From NCBI GenBank assembly GCA_944325475.1, contig CALVAF010000186.1, positions 1-13,574 on the forward strand: DNA of 13,574 nucleotides, read 5' to 3'. Source of the stretch: an uncultured Helicobacter sp. Its GTDB lineage: Bacteria > Campylobacterota > Campylobacteria > Campylobacterales > Helicobacteraceae. Made by a program: the position numbers and the translations under genes. Positions 7,430 to 13,574 of the stretch are shown here, one piece after another. The notes below the pieces were generated by a model. It did no database searches, had not been told where the DNA came from, and worked only from the letters and a program-made list of their open reading frames with translations. The stretch's first letter is position 1. Each line of letters opens with the position of its first letter.

Positions 7430-8302
7430 TTACCTAGCCTTTGAATTTAAAATCACAGAAAAGATTATCAAGCCAAAAGCTAGTATATCAAGCATAGAAT
7501 AGTGTGTGCCTATAAATAAAAAACTCATAAGGGCAGCTGCCACAGGCTCTATACAAGATATCATACTTGCTTGCAATGCACCCACCCTCTCAAGCCCCTT
7601 TAAATAGAGGCTAAAGGCAAGGATAGTCCCTATAACGATAATGCCAAACATCGTGCTATAATCGATGAGATTCCATGTGTAGCTTGGAATCTCCCCGCCA
7701 AGAATTGCTAATAACACTATAGAATCAATTAAGGATGCCCATGCCAAGATAAAAATCACACCATATTTTTGGATAATCCCCCTTGCACCCAGCGAGTAAT
7801 ATACCACGCCAAAAGCCCCAAATATTCCCCAAAAAAAGCCCCAAAAGTTCAGCCTCTCTAGCGAAAACTCACCCTTAAAAGCCAAAAAAAAGAGTGCTAT
7901 AACAAGTAAAATAAGAGCAATCATATCAAGACTTTTGGGGGGAACTTTATTTTTCACACATAAAAAAAGCATAATAAACAGCGGTGCGGAATATTGAATC
8001 ATTGTAGCCGTCCCCGCATCAATATAAAAGATAGCTTTGAAATACGCAAATTGTGCTAAAAATAAGCCAAGGAGGCTAAAAAGCAGTAAGGATAGCAGCT
8101 CTTTGGGATTAGTAAAGAGTTGCATTTTCTTAAGAGAAAAGGAAAGCAGCGCAAGGAAAAGCCCACTCAAAAGCAGACGATAGAAATTCACCCATTCCAC
8201 GCTATAAGATTTTTTAAACAAAGATTCTGCCATAACGCCAGAACTTGCCCAAAACAAAGCCCCCAAAATGACTAGCAAAACCCCCATGTTATAGCTTTTC
8301 AT
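7430..8302 (-). CDS. EamA/DMT-family transporter
   Basis: A 290-residue inner-membrane protein with about ten hydrophobic segments in two EamA repeats (~7-140 and ~152-285), the layout of drug/metabolite transporters such as RhaT/YdcZ relatives. Typical features are the N-terminal GALFWASSGVMAESL, the end of the first repeat (GTATMIQYSAPLFIM, ~97-111) and the matching end of the second (GALQASMISCIEPVAAA, ~241-257). I placed the start at the ATG at 8302, which has AAAGGG 5 bases upstream; a GTG two codons earlier sits inside that ribosome site. It is a single-gene unit with its own promoter. Substrate cannot be told; the family exports amino acids, metabolites or drugs. Confidence 0.85.
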   Translation of the reverse strand: MKSYNMGVLLVILGALFWASSGVMAESLFKKSYSVEWVNFYRLLLSGLFLALLSFSLKKMQLFTNPKELLSLLLFSLLGLFLAQFAYFKAIFYIDAGTATMIQYSAPLFIMLFLCVKNKVPPKSLDMIALILLVIALFFLAFKGEFSLERLNFWGFFWGIFGAFGVVYYSLGARGIIQKYGVIFILAWASLIDSIVLLAILGGEIPSYTWNLIDYSTMFGIIVIGTILAFSLYLKGLERVGALQASMISCIEPVAAALMSFLFIGTHYSMLDILAFGLIIFSVILNSKAR

Positions 8303-8341
8303 CAACACCCTTTATAACCTCTAGTTTTATAAAAAACTGCC

Positions 8342-8347
8342 ATTATA
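8342..8347 (-). promoter_or_regulatory. -10 box of the EamA transporter gene
   Basis: A perfect TATAAT lies on the - strand in the context TTTCGCTATAATGG, with AT-rich DNA before it. Transcription would start near 8335, leaving a leader of about 33 bases with the AAAGGG ribosome site. No -35 match, as usual for this group of bacteria. Confidence 0.65.
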
Positions 8348-8949
8348 GCGAAATTTTCGATAGATTAAGGTGTTCGTTTTTGGATTTTACTTTTAGAGTG
8401 GATGGGTTTGATGAGGGGCAGGGATTTTCTAGGGGATAATCTTTTAGCTTTCTTATAGTTTGCATTATTAAGTTAAGCCTTGTTTGTATTAGCCACTTTA
8501 GAAAACGATTAAAATTACAAACAAAATTAGCTGTGGCTTTTTTAAATTTTTGGTGATTGCATTGTTGGTGATATTTATAAAACCTATAAAATATATTTAT
8601 AATTTAACTCCATAGGCTTCGCTTTTAAAATCGATTTTCACTTGGCATAAACCCCACTTTGGTTTTTTTAGAGATTTATCTGTATTTTTGCATCGCTATA
8701 AAAGGAATATTGTTTTTCATAATATCATTAAATTGACCAAAGTTTGCTATATTCAATTTGCTATTTTTGGGTAATTTTTAGAATCGCTTTTTAAAAAAAT
8801 TACTCAATAACAGGCTTATATAAATAAAAGTATTAAAGTAGGAAATGCTAGGAATAGGGATAAGTAGAGTAATCAAAACAGGGATAGGGGGTAAAGGGTG
8901 TTTAGTAAAGTGTTAAAAAGAGCTTAAAGTCTTTGGGTAAAGGTTGGTT
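8348..8949. other. Gene-free stretch with weak remnants
   Basis: About 600 AT-rich bases without an intact gene. On the - strand, 8695-8770 reads as a coding-like piece (LNIANFGQFNDIMKNN) and 8597-8670 as another in a different frame (WGLCQVKIDFKSEAYGVKL, then TAA), which looks like a decayed gene. The part 8825-8940 is purine-rich on the + strand with repeated short GGGATA/GGTAAAGG-like words but no exact repeat unit. No RNA gene or strong terminator is evident. Confidence 0.4.
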
Positions 8950-10902
8950 TTAGGACTTGGCTGATTCTATGAGATTCCAAAATTCTGTTTCGTTTAGGAT
9001 TTTTACCCCAAGCTCTTGGGCTTTGGCGAGTTTGGAGCCGGCATCTTCCCCACAGAGCAGAAAATTAGTTTTTTTAGAGACATTGTTAGAGACTTTTGCG
9101 CCCAGTGATTCTAGGATTTCTTGGTAGGATTCGCGTTTGTTTGAGAGGGTTCCAGTGATGACAAAAGTTTTGTCACTAAGGCTTGTGCTTACAGCGCTTT
9201 GGGTGCTTTTGGGTTGTAGGATTGCTAGGAGATTGACTATCCTTTCTTCATTGATATGGCAAAATTCCACAAGTGAGTTTGCCATCTCCTCCCCAAAGCC
9301 ATCAAGTGTGATGAAATCCTCATAAACTTTGCGATAAAAATCATTCCCAAAAGCATTAGCTAGTTTCTTGCTTGCACCCTCGCCGATATGCTCGATTCCT
9401 AGTGCGTTGATAAAACGCCATAGCTCAATCCCTTTGCTTGCTTCAATGGCGTTTAAAATGTTATGAATCTTTTTGTCCTTAAAGCCCTCCAAGCCCTCCA
9501 AATCCTCATATTGCAGCGAAAAAATATCTTCGATTTTTGTAATTTTCCCAAGCTCAAAAAGCAAATCAATGATTCTTTTGCCAAGCCCATCGATATTAAG
9601 CGCCTTTTTGCTAATAAAATGGATAAGTGAGTTTTTTACCCTTGCTTTGCAGTTAAGATTCTGGCATTTGATGAGTTTCTCTTCTATAAGCAGCTCACTC
9701 CCACAAATAGGGCAATGCGTGGGTATCTCGCATTTCTTTTGTGTCCCATCACGCAAAGCAGGAAGGGATTTGATGATTTTTGGAATCACATCGCCGCTGC
9801 GGATAAGAATCACTGAATCATTAATTAAAATATCCTTTTTCCGCATCTCATCAAAGTTATGTAAAGTTGCGCGGCTAACCCTAGCCCCCTCAATCATTAC
9901 TGGTTCTAGCAGGGCAACAGGAGTAACAACGCCCGTTCTGCCTACTTGTAAGGTAATATCTAAAATCTTTGCTTTTTTTTCAATAGCAGGGAATTTATAC
10001 GCACAGGCAAAGCGTGGGGCTTTTATCGTGAATCCTAGGGATTTTTGCAGGGTAATATCATCGATTCTTATTACTATTTCTTCTAAAGTAATGGGATAAG
10101 AATCACGTTTTAAAATGAGGTTTTGGTAAGCATTTTCGATTTCTTGCAGGTTTGCACAAAGCTTGGAGAAAGGCGAGGTGAGGAATCCAAAAGAGCGGAT
10201 TTTTTGCATTAATGCAAAAAAGCTATTTTCTGCTATCTCGCAATACCCAATGCCCCAAGGGATAAATTGCAATTTGCGTTTAGCCGTGATTTTAGAATCT
10301 AGTTGCCTTAGGCTTCCAGCAGCGGCATTGCGTGGGTTTGCAAAGAGTGATTCACCATTTTCTAGCCTTTCTTGGTTGATGGCTTCAAAATTATCTTTAG
10401 CAATCACGCATTCGCCGCGAATTTCTATTTTTTGGGTGTAAGGAATGCTTAGGGGGATACTTGGGATAGTCTTGGCATTTTGCTTCACTTCCTCGCCGAT
10501 AAATCCATCGCCGCGAGTGTTGGCTTTTTGTAGTATGCCATTTTCATAGAGTAGATTAAGACTTGCTCCATCGAATTTTGGGTCGATAGTGAAGTTTAGA
10601 TTCTCGCCTTTGCTGACGCGGTTTATCCACTCTTGTAATTCTTGAGTATTAAAAATATCATCTAAGCTCCACATACGCTCGATATGTTCGGATTTACTAA
10701 AAGATTCTAAGATTCTATCCCCCACTCTTTGGGTTGGGGAATCTTTTGTGATGTGTGTAGGGTTAGTGGCTTCAAACTCTTTAATTTGTCGGTAGAGTGT
10801 GTCGTATTCCTCATCGCTTGCTATGGGGTCATCTAGGATATAGTAGTGCTTTGCCCATAGATTGAGAGTTTGGATAGCCTCTAAGTAGGATTTGTGTGTC
10901 AT
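8950..10902 (-). CDS. ligA: NAD+-dependent DNA ligase
   Basis: Essential replication and repair ligase of 650 residues, the usual size. Order of domains: the Ia domain with EEYDTLY (~31-37); adenylation domain with the nucleophile Lys109 in PKFDG; IRGE (Glu164); NPRNAAAGSLRQLD (Arg191, Arg199); FACAYKFPA (Lys303); OB fold (~312-388, starting VGRTGVVTP); a Cys4 zinc finger (Cys397, 400, 413, 418); helix-hairpin-helix repeats (~435-545); and a BRCT domain (~573-650, TFVITGTL). The ATG overlaps the luxS stop as ATGA, so translation is probably coupled and no separate promoter is apparent. Odd points are DPKFDG where most LigA proteins have E-x-K-x-D-G, and L-E-E-I-V-I-R at 273-279 where most have D-G-V-V-I-K. 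The changes are mostly conservative and all domains are complete, so I take it as functional. Confidence 0.97.
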   Translation of the reverse strand: MTHKSYLEAIQTLNLWAKHYYILDDPIASDEEYDTLYRQIKEFEATNPTHITKDSPTQRVGDRILESFSKSEHIERMWSLDDIFNTQELQEWINRVSKGENLNFTIDPKFDGASLNLLYENGILQKANTRGDGFIGEEVKQNAKTIPSIPLSIPYTQKIEIRGECVIAKDNFEAINQERLENGESLFANPRNAAAGSLRQLDSKITAKRKLQFIPWGIGYCEIAENSFFALMQKIRSFGFLTSPFSKLCANLQEIENAYQNLILKRDSYPITLEEIVIRIDDITLQKSLGFTIKAPRFACAYKFPAIEKKAKILDITLQVGRTGVVTPVALLEPVMIEGARVSRATLHNFDEMRKKDILINDSVILIRSGDVIPKIIKSLPALRDGTQKKCEIPTHCPICGSELLIEEKLIKCQNLNCKARVKNSLIHFISKKALNIDGLGKRIIDLLFELGKITKIEDIFSLQYEDLEGLEGFKDKKIHNILNAIEASKGIELWRFINALGIEHIGEGASKKLANAFGNDFYRKVYEDFITLDGFGEEMANSLVEFCHINEERIVNLLAILQPKSTQSAVSTSLSDKTFVITGTLSNKRESYQEILESLGAKVSNNVSKKTNFLLCGEDAGSKLAKAQELGVKILNETEFWNLIESAKS

Positions 10903-11381
10903 AAATCAAGCTTTAGAGATTCATTATCCATAATCCCAATTCCCTTATTTAGCGTGTCTTTTGCGATGTCTTTAGCCGCTTGCAAGGAGTGCATTTTGTA
11001 AGTCCCACATTGCAGCTCATTTGCTTCTGGAATCTCATTGACTTCCAAAATATCCTTCATGCTGGCTTCCCAAGCCTTTTTTACAGCTTCAGAGCTTGGT
11101 TTGCCAATGAGGCTCATATAAAATCCCGTGCGGCAGCCCATAGGGGAAATATCGATGATTTCAACTTTGTCACCATTTAAATGTTCCCGCATAAAGCCAG
11201 CAAAGAGATGCTCTAGGGTGTGGATTCCCTCTTGACTTAGAATCTCAACATTGGGCTTGCAAAAACGCAAGTCAAACACGCAAATTTCGTCGCCCTTTGG
11301 CGTGTGCATAACCTTACCTAGTCGCACGGCTGGGGCTGGCATTTTTTTGTGGTCGACTTTGAAACTATCTAAAAGTGGCAT
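10899..11381 (-). CDS. luxS: S-ribosylhomocysteine lyase (AI-2 synthase)
   Basis: Cytoplasmic metalloenzyme that cleaves S-ribosylhomocysteine to homocysteine and 4,5-dihydroxy-2,3-pentanedione, the precursor of autoinducer-2; it belongs to the activated methyl cycle. The length of 160 residues is normal. The metal ligands are visible: HTLEH (His54, His58) and Cys125 in CGTYKMHS. Glu57 and Cys83 (in GCRTGFYM) are the other active-site residues. The ATG at 11381 has AAAGGA 5-6 bases upstream. It is the first gene of a luxS-ligA unit and its TGA overlaps the ligA start. No Pfs nucleosidase, metB or cysK gene lies beside it. A run of seven A's in codons 12-14 (HKKMP) is a minor slippage site. 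Confidence 0.97.
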   Translation of the reverse strand: MPLLDSFKVDHKKMPAPAVRLGKVMHTPKGDEICVFDLRFCKPNVEILSQEGIHTLEHLFAGFMREHLNGDKVEIIDISPMGCRTGFYMSLIGKPSSEAVKKAWEASMKDILEVNEIPEANELQCGTYKMHSLQAAKDIAKDTLNKGIGIMDNESLKLDL

Positions 11382-11412
11382 AAGAATCCTTTAAAATAAA
11401 ATCAATAGTGAA

Positions 11413-11426
11413 ATGTTACAAAAAAA
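11413..11426 (-). promoter_or_regulatory. Probable promoter of luxS-ligA
   Basis: On the - strand, TTTTTTTG followed directly by TAACAT resembles the T-rich plus -10 form of promoters in this group. A start near 11406 would give a leader of about 25 bases ending in the luxS ribosome site. It sits in the only gap (60 bases) between mutY and luxS. TAACAT is two bases from consensus and TG is not spaced ideally. Confidence 0.4.
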
Positions 11427-11441
11427 TGCTTCATAAAAAAT

Positions 11442-12440
11442 TTAATCAAGCAAAGTTTTTTCCAAAAAATTTAAAATTTTCAAAGCCATGCTAGAAATAG
11501 GTAGAGTTTCAAGCTCTTTTGGGGTAAAAAATTCGATGTTTTGTGGAGTTTGGTGGAGAGATTCTGGGGAATGCAGCCAATAAAGATGGAGTTTTAGGCG
11601 GTATTTGGTGTAGGAGTGCTGGAGGATTCCTAGCTTTTTGGGCGTAGGATTTTTGGGCTTTTGGATTGTTGGGAAATTGTAGAGATTATAGTAGAGTTTG
11701 GTTTGACTTTTACTTAGGGCGAATTTAGAATCTTGACTAAAGATTCCAATATACAGGGATTTTTGGATAGTTTGAGATTTTTTGGTTGGGGTGTAGAGGG
11801 TGGGGGATTCTTTGCCTTGGCAAAAGGAGTTAAGTGGGCATTGGGGACATTTTGGATTTTTGGGAGTGCAGAGGGTCGCCCCGATGTCTAAAAGGGCTTG
11901 ATTGTGGTCAAAGGGATTTTTTGGGTTAAGAATGGCTTTAGCTTTTAATTCAAGGAATTTTTGGCTAGGAGATTGCAGAGCAAAAAATCGCATTAAGATT
12001 CGTTTGATATTAGAATCCACAAAGCTCACTGGGCTATCAAAACCAAAGCAGGCAATCGCCCCTGCCGTGTAGCGACCAATTCCGGGAAGTTTTTGGAGAG
12101 TTTCTGGGTTGTTGGGTAGAGTTCCATTGAAATCATCGCAGCAGGCTTTAGCGCATTTTAAAAGATTTCTTGCGCGGGTGTAATACCCAAGCCCACGCCA
12201 TTGTAGTAAAACTTCCTCTTCTTTAGCATTAGCAAGTGATTTTAAAGTGGGGAATTTTTCTAAAAAAGGAAAGTAAAAACGTTCTAGCACCGTTTTGACT
12301 TGAGTTTGCTGGAGCATAATCTCGCTAACTAAAACTTTATAAGCGCGATGTTTTGTGGTTTTATCACGCCATGGAAGCGATTTTCGCCCCTCTTTTGCAT
12401 ACCAAGCGAGAATGTGGGAGTGTAAAAGGGTTAGATTCAT
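11442..12440 (-). CDS. mutY: A/G-specific adenine DNA glycosylase
   Basis: Base-excision repair enzyme that removes adenine mispaired with 8-oxoguanine. Domains in 332 residues: catalytic helix with Glu40 in SEIMLQQTQV; helix-hairpin-helix LPGIGRYTAGAIA (118-130) followed by the catalytic Asp142 in SFVDSNIKR; the [4Fe-4S] loop Cys191-x6-Cys198-x2-Cys201-x5-Cys207; then a divergent NUDIX-like C-terminal domain (~225-332) that recognises 8-oxoG. WRGLGYYTRARNL (81-93) is also typical. The ATG at 12440 lies 6 bases behind the stop of the flavin monooxygenase gene and has no clear ribosome site, so it probably depends on coupling to that gene. It ends 60 bases before luxS. All catalytic and cluster residues are present. 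Confidence 0.96.
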   Translation of the reverse strand: MNLTLLHSHILAWYAKEGRKSLPWRDKTTKHRAYKVLVSEIMLQQTQVKTVLERFYFPFLEKFPTLKSLANAKEEEVLLQWRGLGYYTRARNLLKCAKACCDDFNGTLPNNPETLQKLPGIGRYTAGAIACFGFDSPVSFVDSNIKRILMRFFALQSPSQKFLELKAKAILNPKNPFDHNQALLDIGATLCTPKNPKCPQCPLNSFCQGKESPTLYTPTKKSQTIQKSLYIGIFSQDSKFALSKSQTKLYYNLYNFPTIQKPKNPTPKKLGILQHSYTKYRLKLHLYWLHSPESLHQTPQNIEFFTPKELETLPISSMALKILNFLEKTLLD

Positions 12441-12446
12441 CTGGGA

Positions 12447-13445
12447 TTACAAGTTTGGGATAATTTTTTCTTTATAGATTCTTAGAGTATTTTTAGAATC
12501 CTTAAGATTTGGCAAGAGGAGTTTGAGGACTAGAGAATCAGGTGTGTATTGCTTCTTAATTTCCAAAATTTGCTCAATACAATCATCGGGAGTCCCTACA
12601 ATCATTGTTTCAAGGATTTTGTCTTTGCTGAAAAATTCTGCTCTAAATTCCTCATAATCGCTAGTTTTGATAATGGATTCAAAGGTTGGGTTGCTCTCAT
12701 TTGCCCTTAGCATACATTGTGTGAAAATATCCACTCCCATGTGTGCCTTTTCTTTGGCGATATTGCGATTCTCATCGACATAAAATGCTCTTGTTAAAGT
12801 AAATTCGTATTTTTTAGGGCTGTTTTCTTGGAAAATTTGATGAATCTGTTGTGCGCGATTTTTATCAAGTGTGAGAGAGCCTAGGAAGTTATATCCTAAA
12901 GTGGCGGCTTTTTGGAGAGTTTGGTCATTATCACTGGCGATGTAAAAGGGAATCAATCCGCGTGGGTGAGGGCGGATGCTGACATTATTGATTTCAAAAA
13001 AATCCCCACTGAAATTCACCTGCTCTTTAAAGAGTGGATTATACACAATTTGTGCGTTTTCTAACATAATCTTGCGGTTACTTTCTGGATTGTTTCCCAT
13101 AGCAATATCAAAGATTGGAAACGCACCTCTTGCAAATCCAAAGAGAAATCTTCCTTTAGAAATCAAATCTAATGTGGCAATTTCTTCGGCAATTTTAATG
13201 GGGTGATAGTGTGGAAGTAAAATTGCAGCGCTACCGATTTTGATGTTTTGGGTTTGTGCAAGTGCAGCGCTAATGAGGGTTGTGATTGAGGAGCAAAGCG
13301 TGAAATTGTTAAAATGATGTTCGCCAATCCATGCTTCTTCCAAACCTAATTCCTCACAATATTTAATGATTTCTAAAGAATTTAAAATGGCATTGATTTC
13401 ATTATTCTGCCAATTTTCTATGAGTGTTAAGATGCCGCTTCTCAA
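12447..13445 (-). CDS. Luciferase-like (LLM class) flavin-dependent monooxygenase
   Basis: TIM-barrel oxidoreductase of the bacterial luciferase-like family, cytoplasmic, using reduced flavin and oxygen; the substrate is unknown. From a TTG at 13445 the protein has 332 residues and begins MRSGILTLIENW, the family's first beta strand. AWIGEHHFNN (38-47, Glu-His-His at 42-44) and the strand IKIGSAAILLPHYHP are characteristic, as are SKGRFLFGFARG (97-108) and the C-terminal GTPDDCIEQILEI. The start was chosen because AAGGAG lies 6 bases before this TTG (13452-13457), while the longer reading, from a TTG at 13484, would begin within the -10 element and add 13 residues before the barrel. mutY follows after 6 bases, probably co-transcribed. 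Confidence 0.88.
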   Translation of the reverse strand: MRSGILTLIENWQNNEINAILNSLEIIKYCEELGLEEAWIGEHHFNNFTLCSSITTLISAALAQTQNIKIGSAAILLPHYHPIKIAEEIATLDLISKGRFLFGFARGAFPIFDIAMGNNPESNRKIMLENAQIVYNPLFKEQVNFSGDFFEINNVSIRPHPRGLIPFYIASDNDQTLQKAATLGYNFLGSLTLDKNRAQQIHQIFQENSPKKYEFTLTRAFYVDENRNIAKEKAHMGVDIFTQCMLRANESNPTFESIIKTSDYEEFRAEFFSKDKILETMIVGTPDDCIEQILEIKKQYTPDSLVLKLLLPNLKDSKNTLRIYKEKIIPNL

Positions 13446-13451
13446 AAATTT

Positions 13452-13457
13452 CTCCTT
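13452..13457 (-). promoter_or_regulatory. Ribosome binding site deciding the TTG start of the LLM monooxygenase
   Basis: AAGGAG on the - strand, 6 bases before TTG at 13445. It is a near-consensus site; the upstream TTG at 13484 has no comparable sequence before it. Confidence 0.75.
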
Positions 13458-13474
13458 GCTTGATGTGATTTGGT

Positions 13475-13483
13475 ATTGTAGCA
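13475..13483 (-). promoter_or_regulatory. Extended -10 promoter of the LLM monooxygenase-mutY unit
   Basis: TG-C-TACAAT on the - strand, preceded by a T-run (ATATTTT), is an extended -10 element one base from consensus. A start near 13468 leaves a leader of about 22 bases carrying the AAGGAG site. No -35 box is evident. Confidence 0.6.
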
Positions 13484-13574
13484 AAAATATTGAGAAACTT
13501 TTTAAAAGGTAAAAGTTTTTGGGTGATAGAGAAAAGTGGCTTATTGTCTGTAAAATCTCTAAAAATCTAGTTCA

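Noticed and set aside
8391..8450. Resemblance of this stretch (opposite strand) to the HsdS 3' tail around 440-465
   Set aside because: Only about ten shared bases around CCCTAGAAA; not enough to claim a repeat.
8915..8934. Inverted repeat AAAGA/TCTTT followed by T's on the - strand as a ligA terminator
   Set aside because: Only five A/T-rich pairs; too weak to call.
8825..8940. Purine-rich GGGATA-like words as a repeat array or CRISPR
   Set aside because: No constant repeat length or spacing, and no exact unit.
9473..10099. Long + strand reading frame over ligA
   Set aside because: Ser/Ile-rich shadow of ligA with no recognisable domain or ribosome site.
11340..11350. A7 run in the luxS start region as a phase-variable switch
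   Set aside because: The frame is intact and seven bases are common in such AT-rich genomes.

Overview
The window reads as a low-GC Campylobacterota chromosome, most likely an enterohepatic Helicobacter or close relative. This is inferred from the codon use, the T-rich extended -10 promoters and the flavour of the LigA, LuxS and MutY proteins; no rRNA or tRNA is present to fix the taxon. All genes up to about 7.4 kb lie on the + strand and all genes after it on the - strand, so the two halves converge near 7.4 kb.

Left edge (1-1783): the 3' end of a type I restriction specificity subunit (HsdS-like), then about 1.3 kb with no intact gene. This stretch holds coding-like remnants broken by stops and frame changes.

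Centre (1749-6368): a compact five-gene operon for D-3-hydroxybutyrate (ketone body) use, in this order: 3-hydroxybutyrate dehydrogenase, GntP-family hydroxybutyrate permease, acetyl-CoA acetyltransferase (thiolase), and the two subunits of an AtoD/AtoA-type acetoacetate CoA-transferase. As a pathway it would import 3-hydroxybutyrate, oxidise it to acetoacetate, load that with CoA and split it into two acetyl-CoA. Two genes carry inactivating lesions: the dehydrogenase has a one-base frameshift just before its catalytic residues, and the thiolase has an in-frame TAG at codon 174. The permease and both CoA-transferase genes are open. A good extended -10 promoter precedes the operon and a small hairpin sits at its end. 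It looks like a recently disabled operon, unless the lesions are sequencing errors.

6363-7429 is another decayed stretch without a convincing gene. A drug/metabolite (EamA) transporter follows on the - strand (7430-8302) with a perfect TATAAT box, and then about 600 bases with only weak remnants.

Right part (8950-13484, - strand): housekeeping genes in two transcription units. The first is luxS-ligA, overlapping by ATGA (AI-2 synthesis and activated methyl cycle; NAD+-dependent DNA ligase). The second is a luciferase-like flavin monooxygenase followed 6 bases later by mutY (A/8-oxoG glycosylase). The monooxygenase start is best placed at an internal TTG, because the longer reading would begin inside the promoter.

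I found no clear new defence or mobile system. The most interesting points are the disabled ketone-body operon between gene graveyards and the unusual substitutions in conserved LigA active-site motifs.
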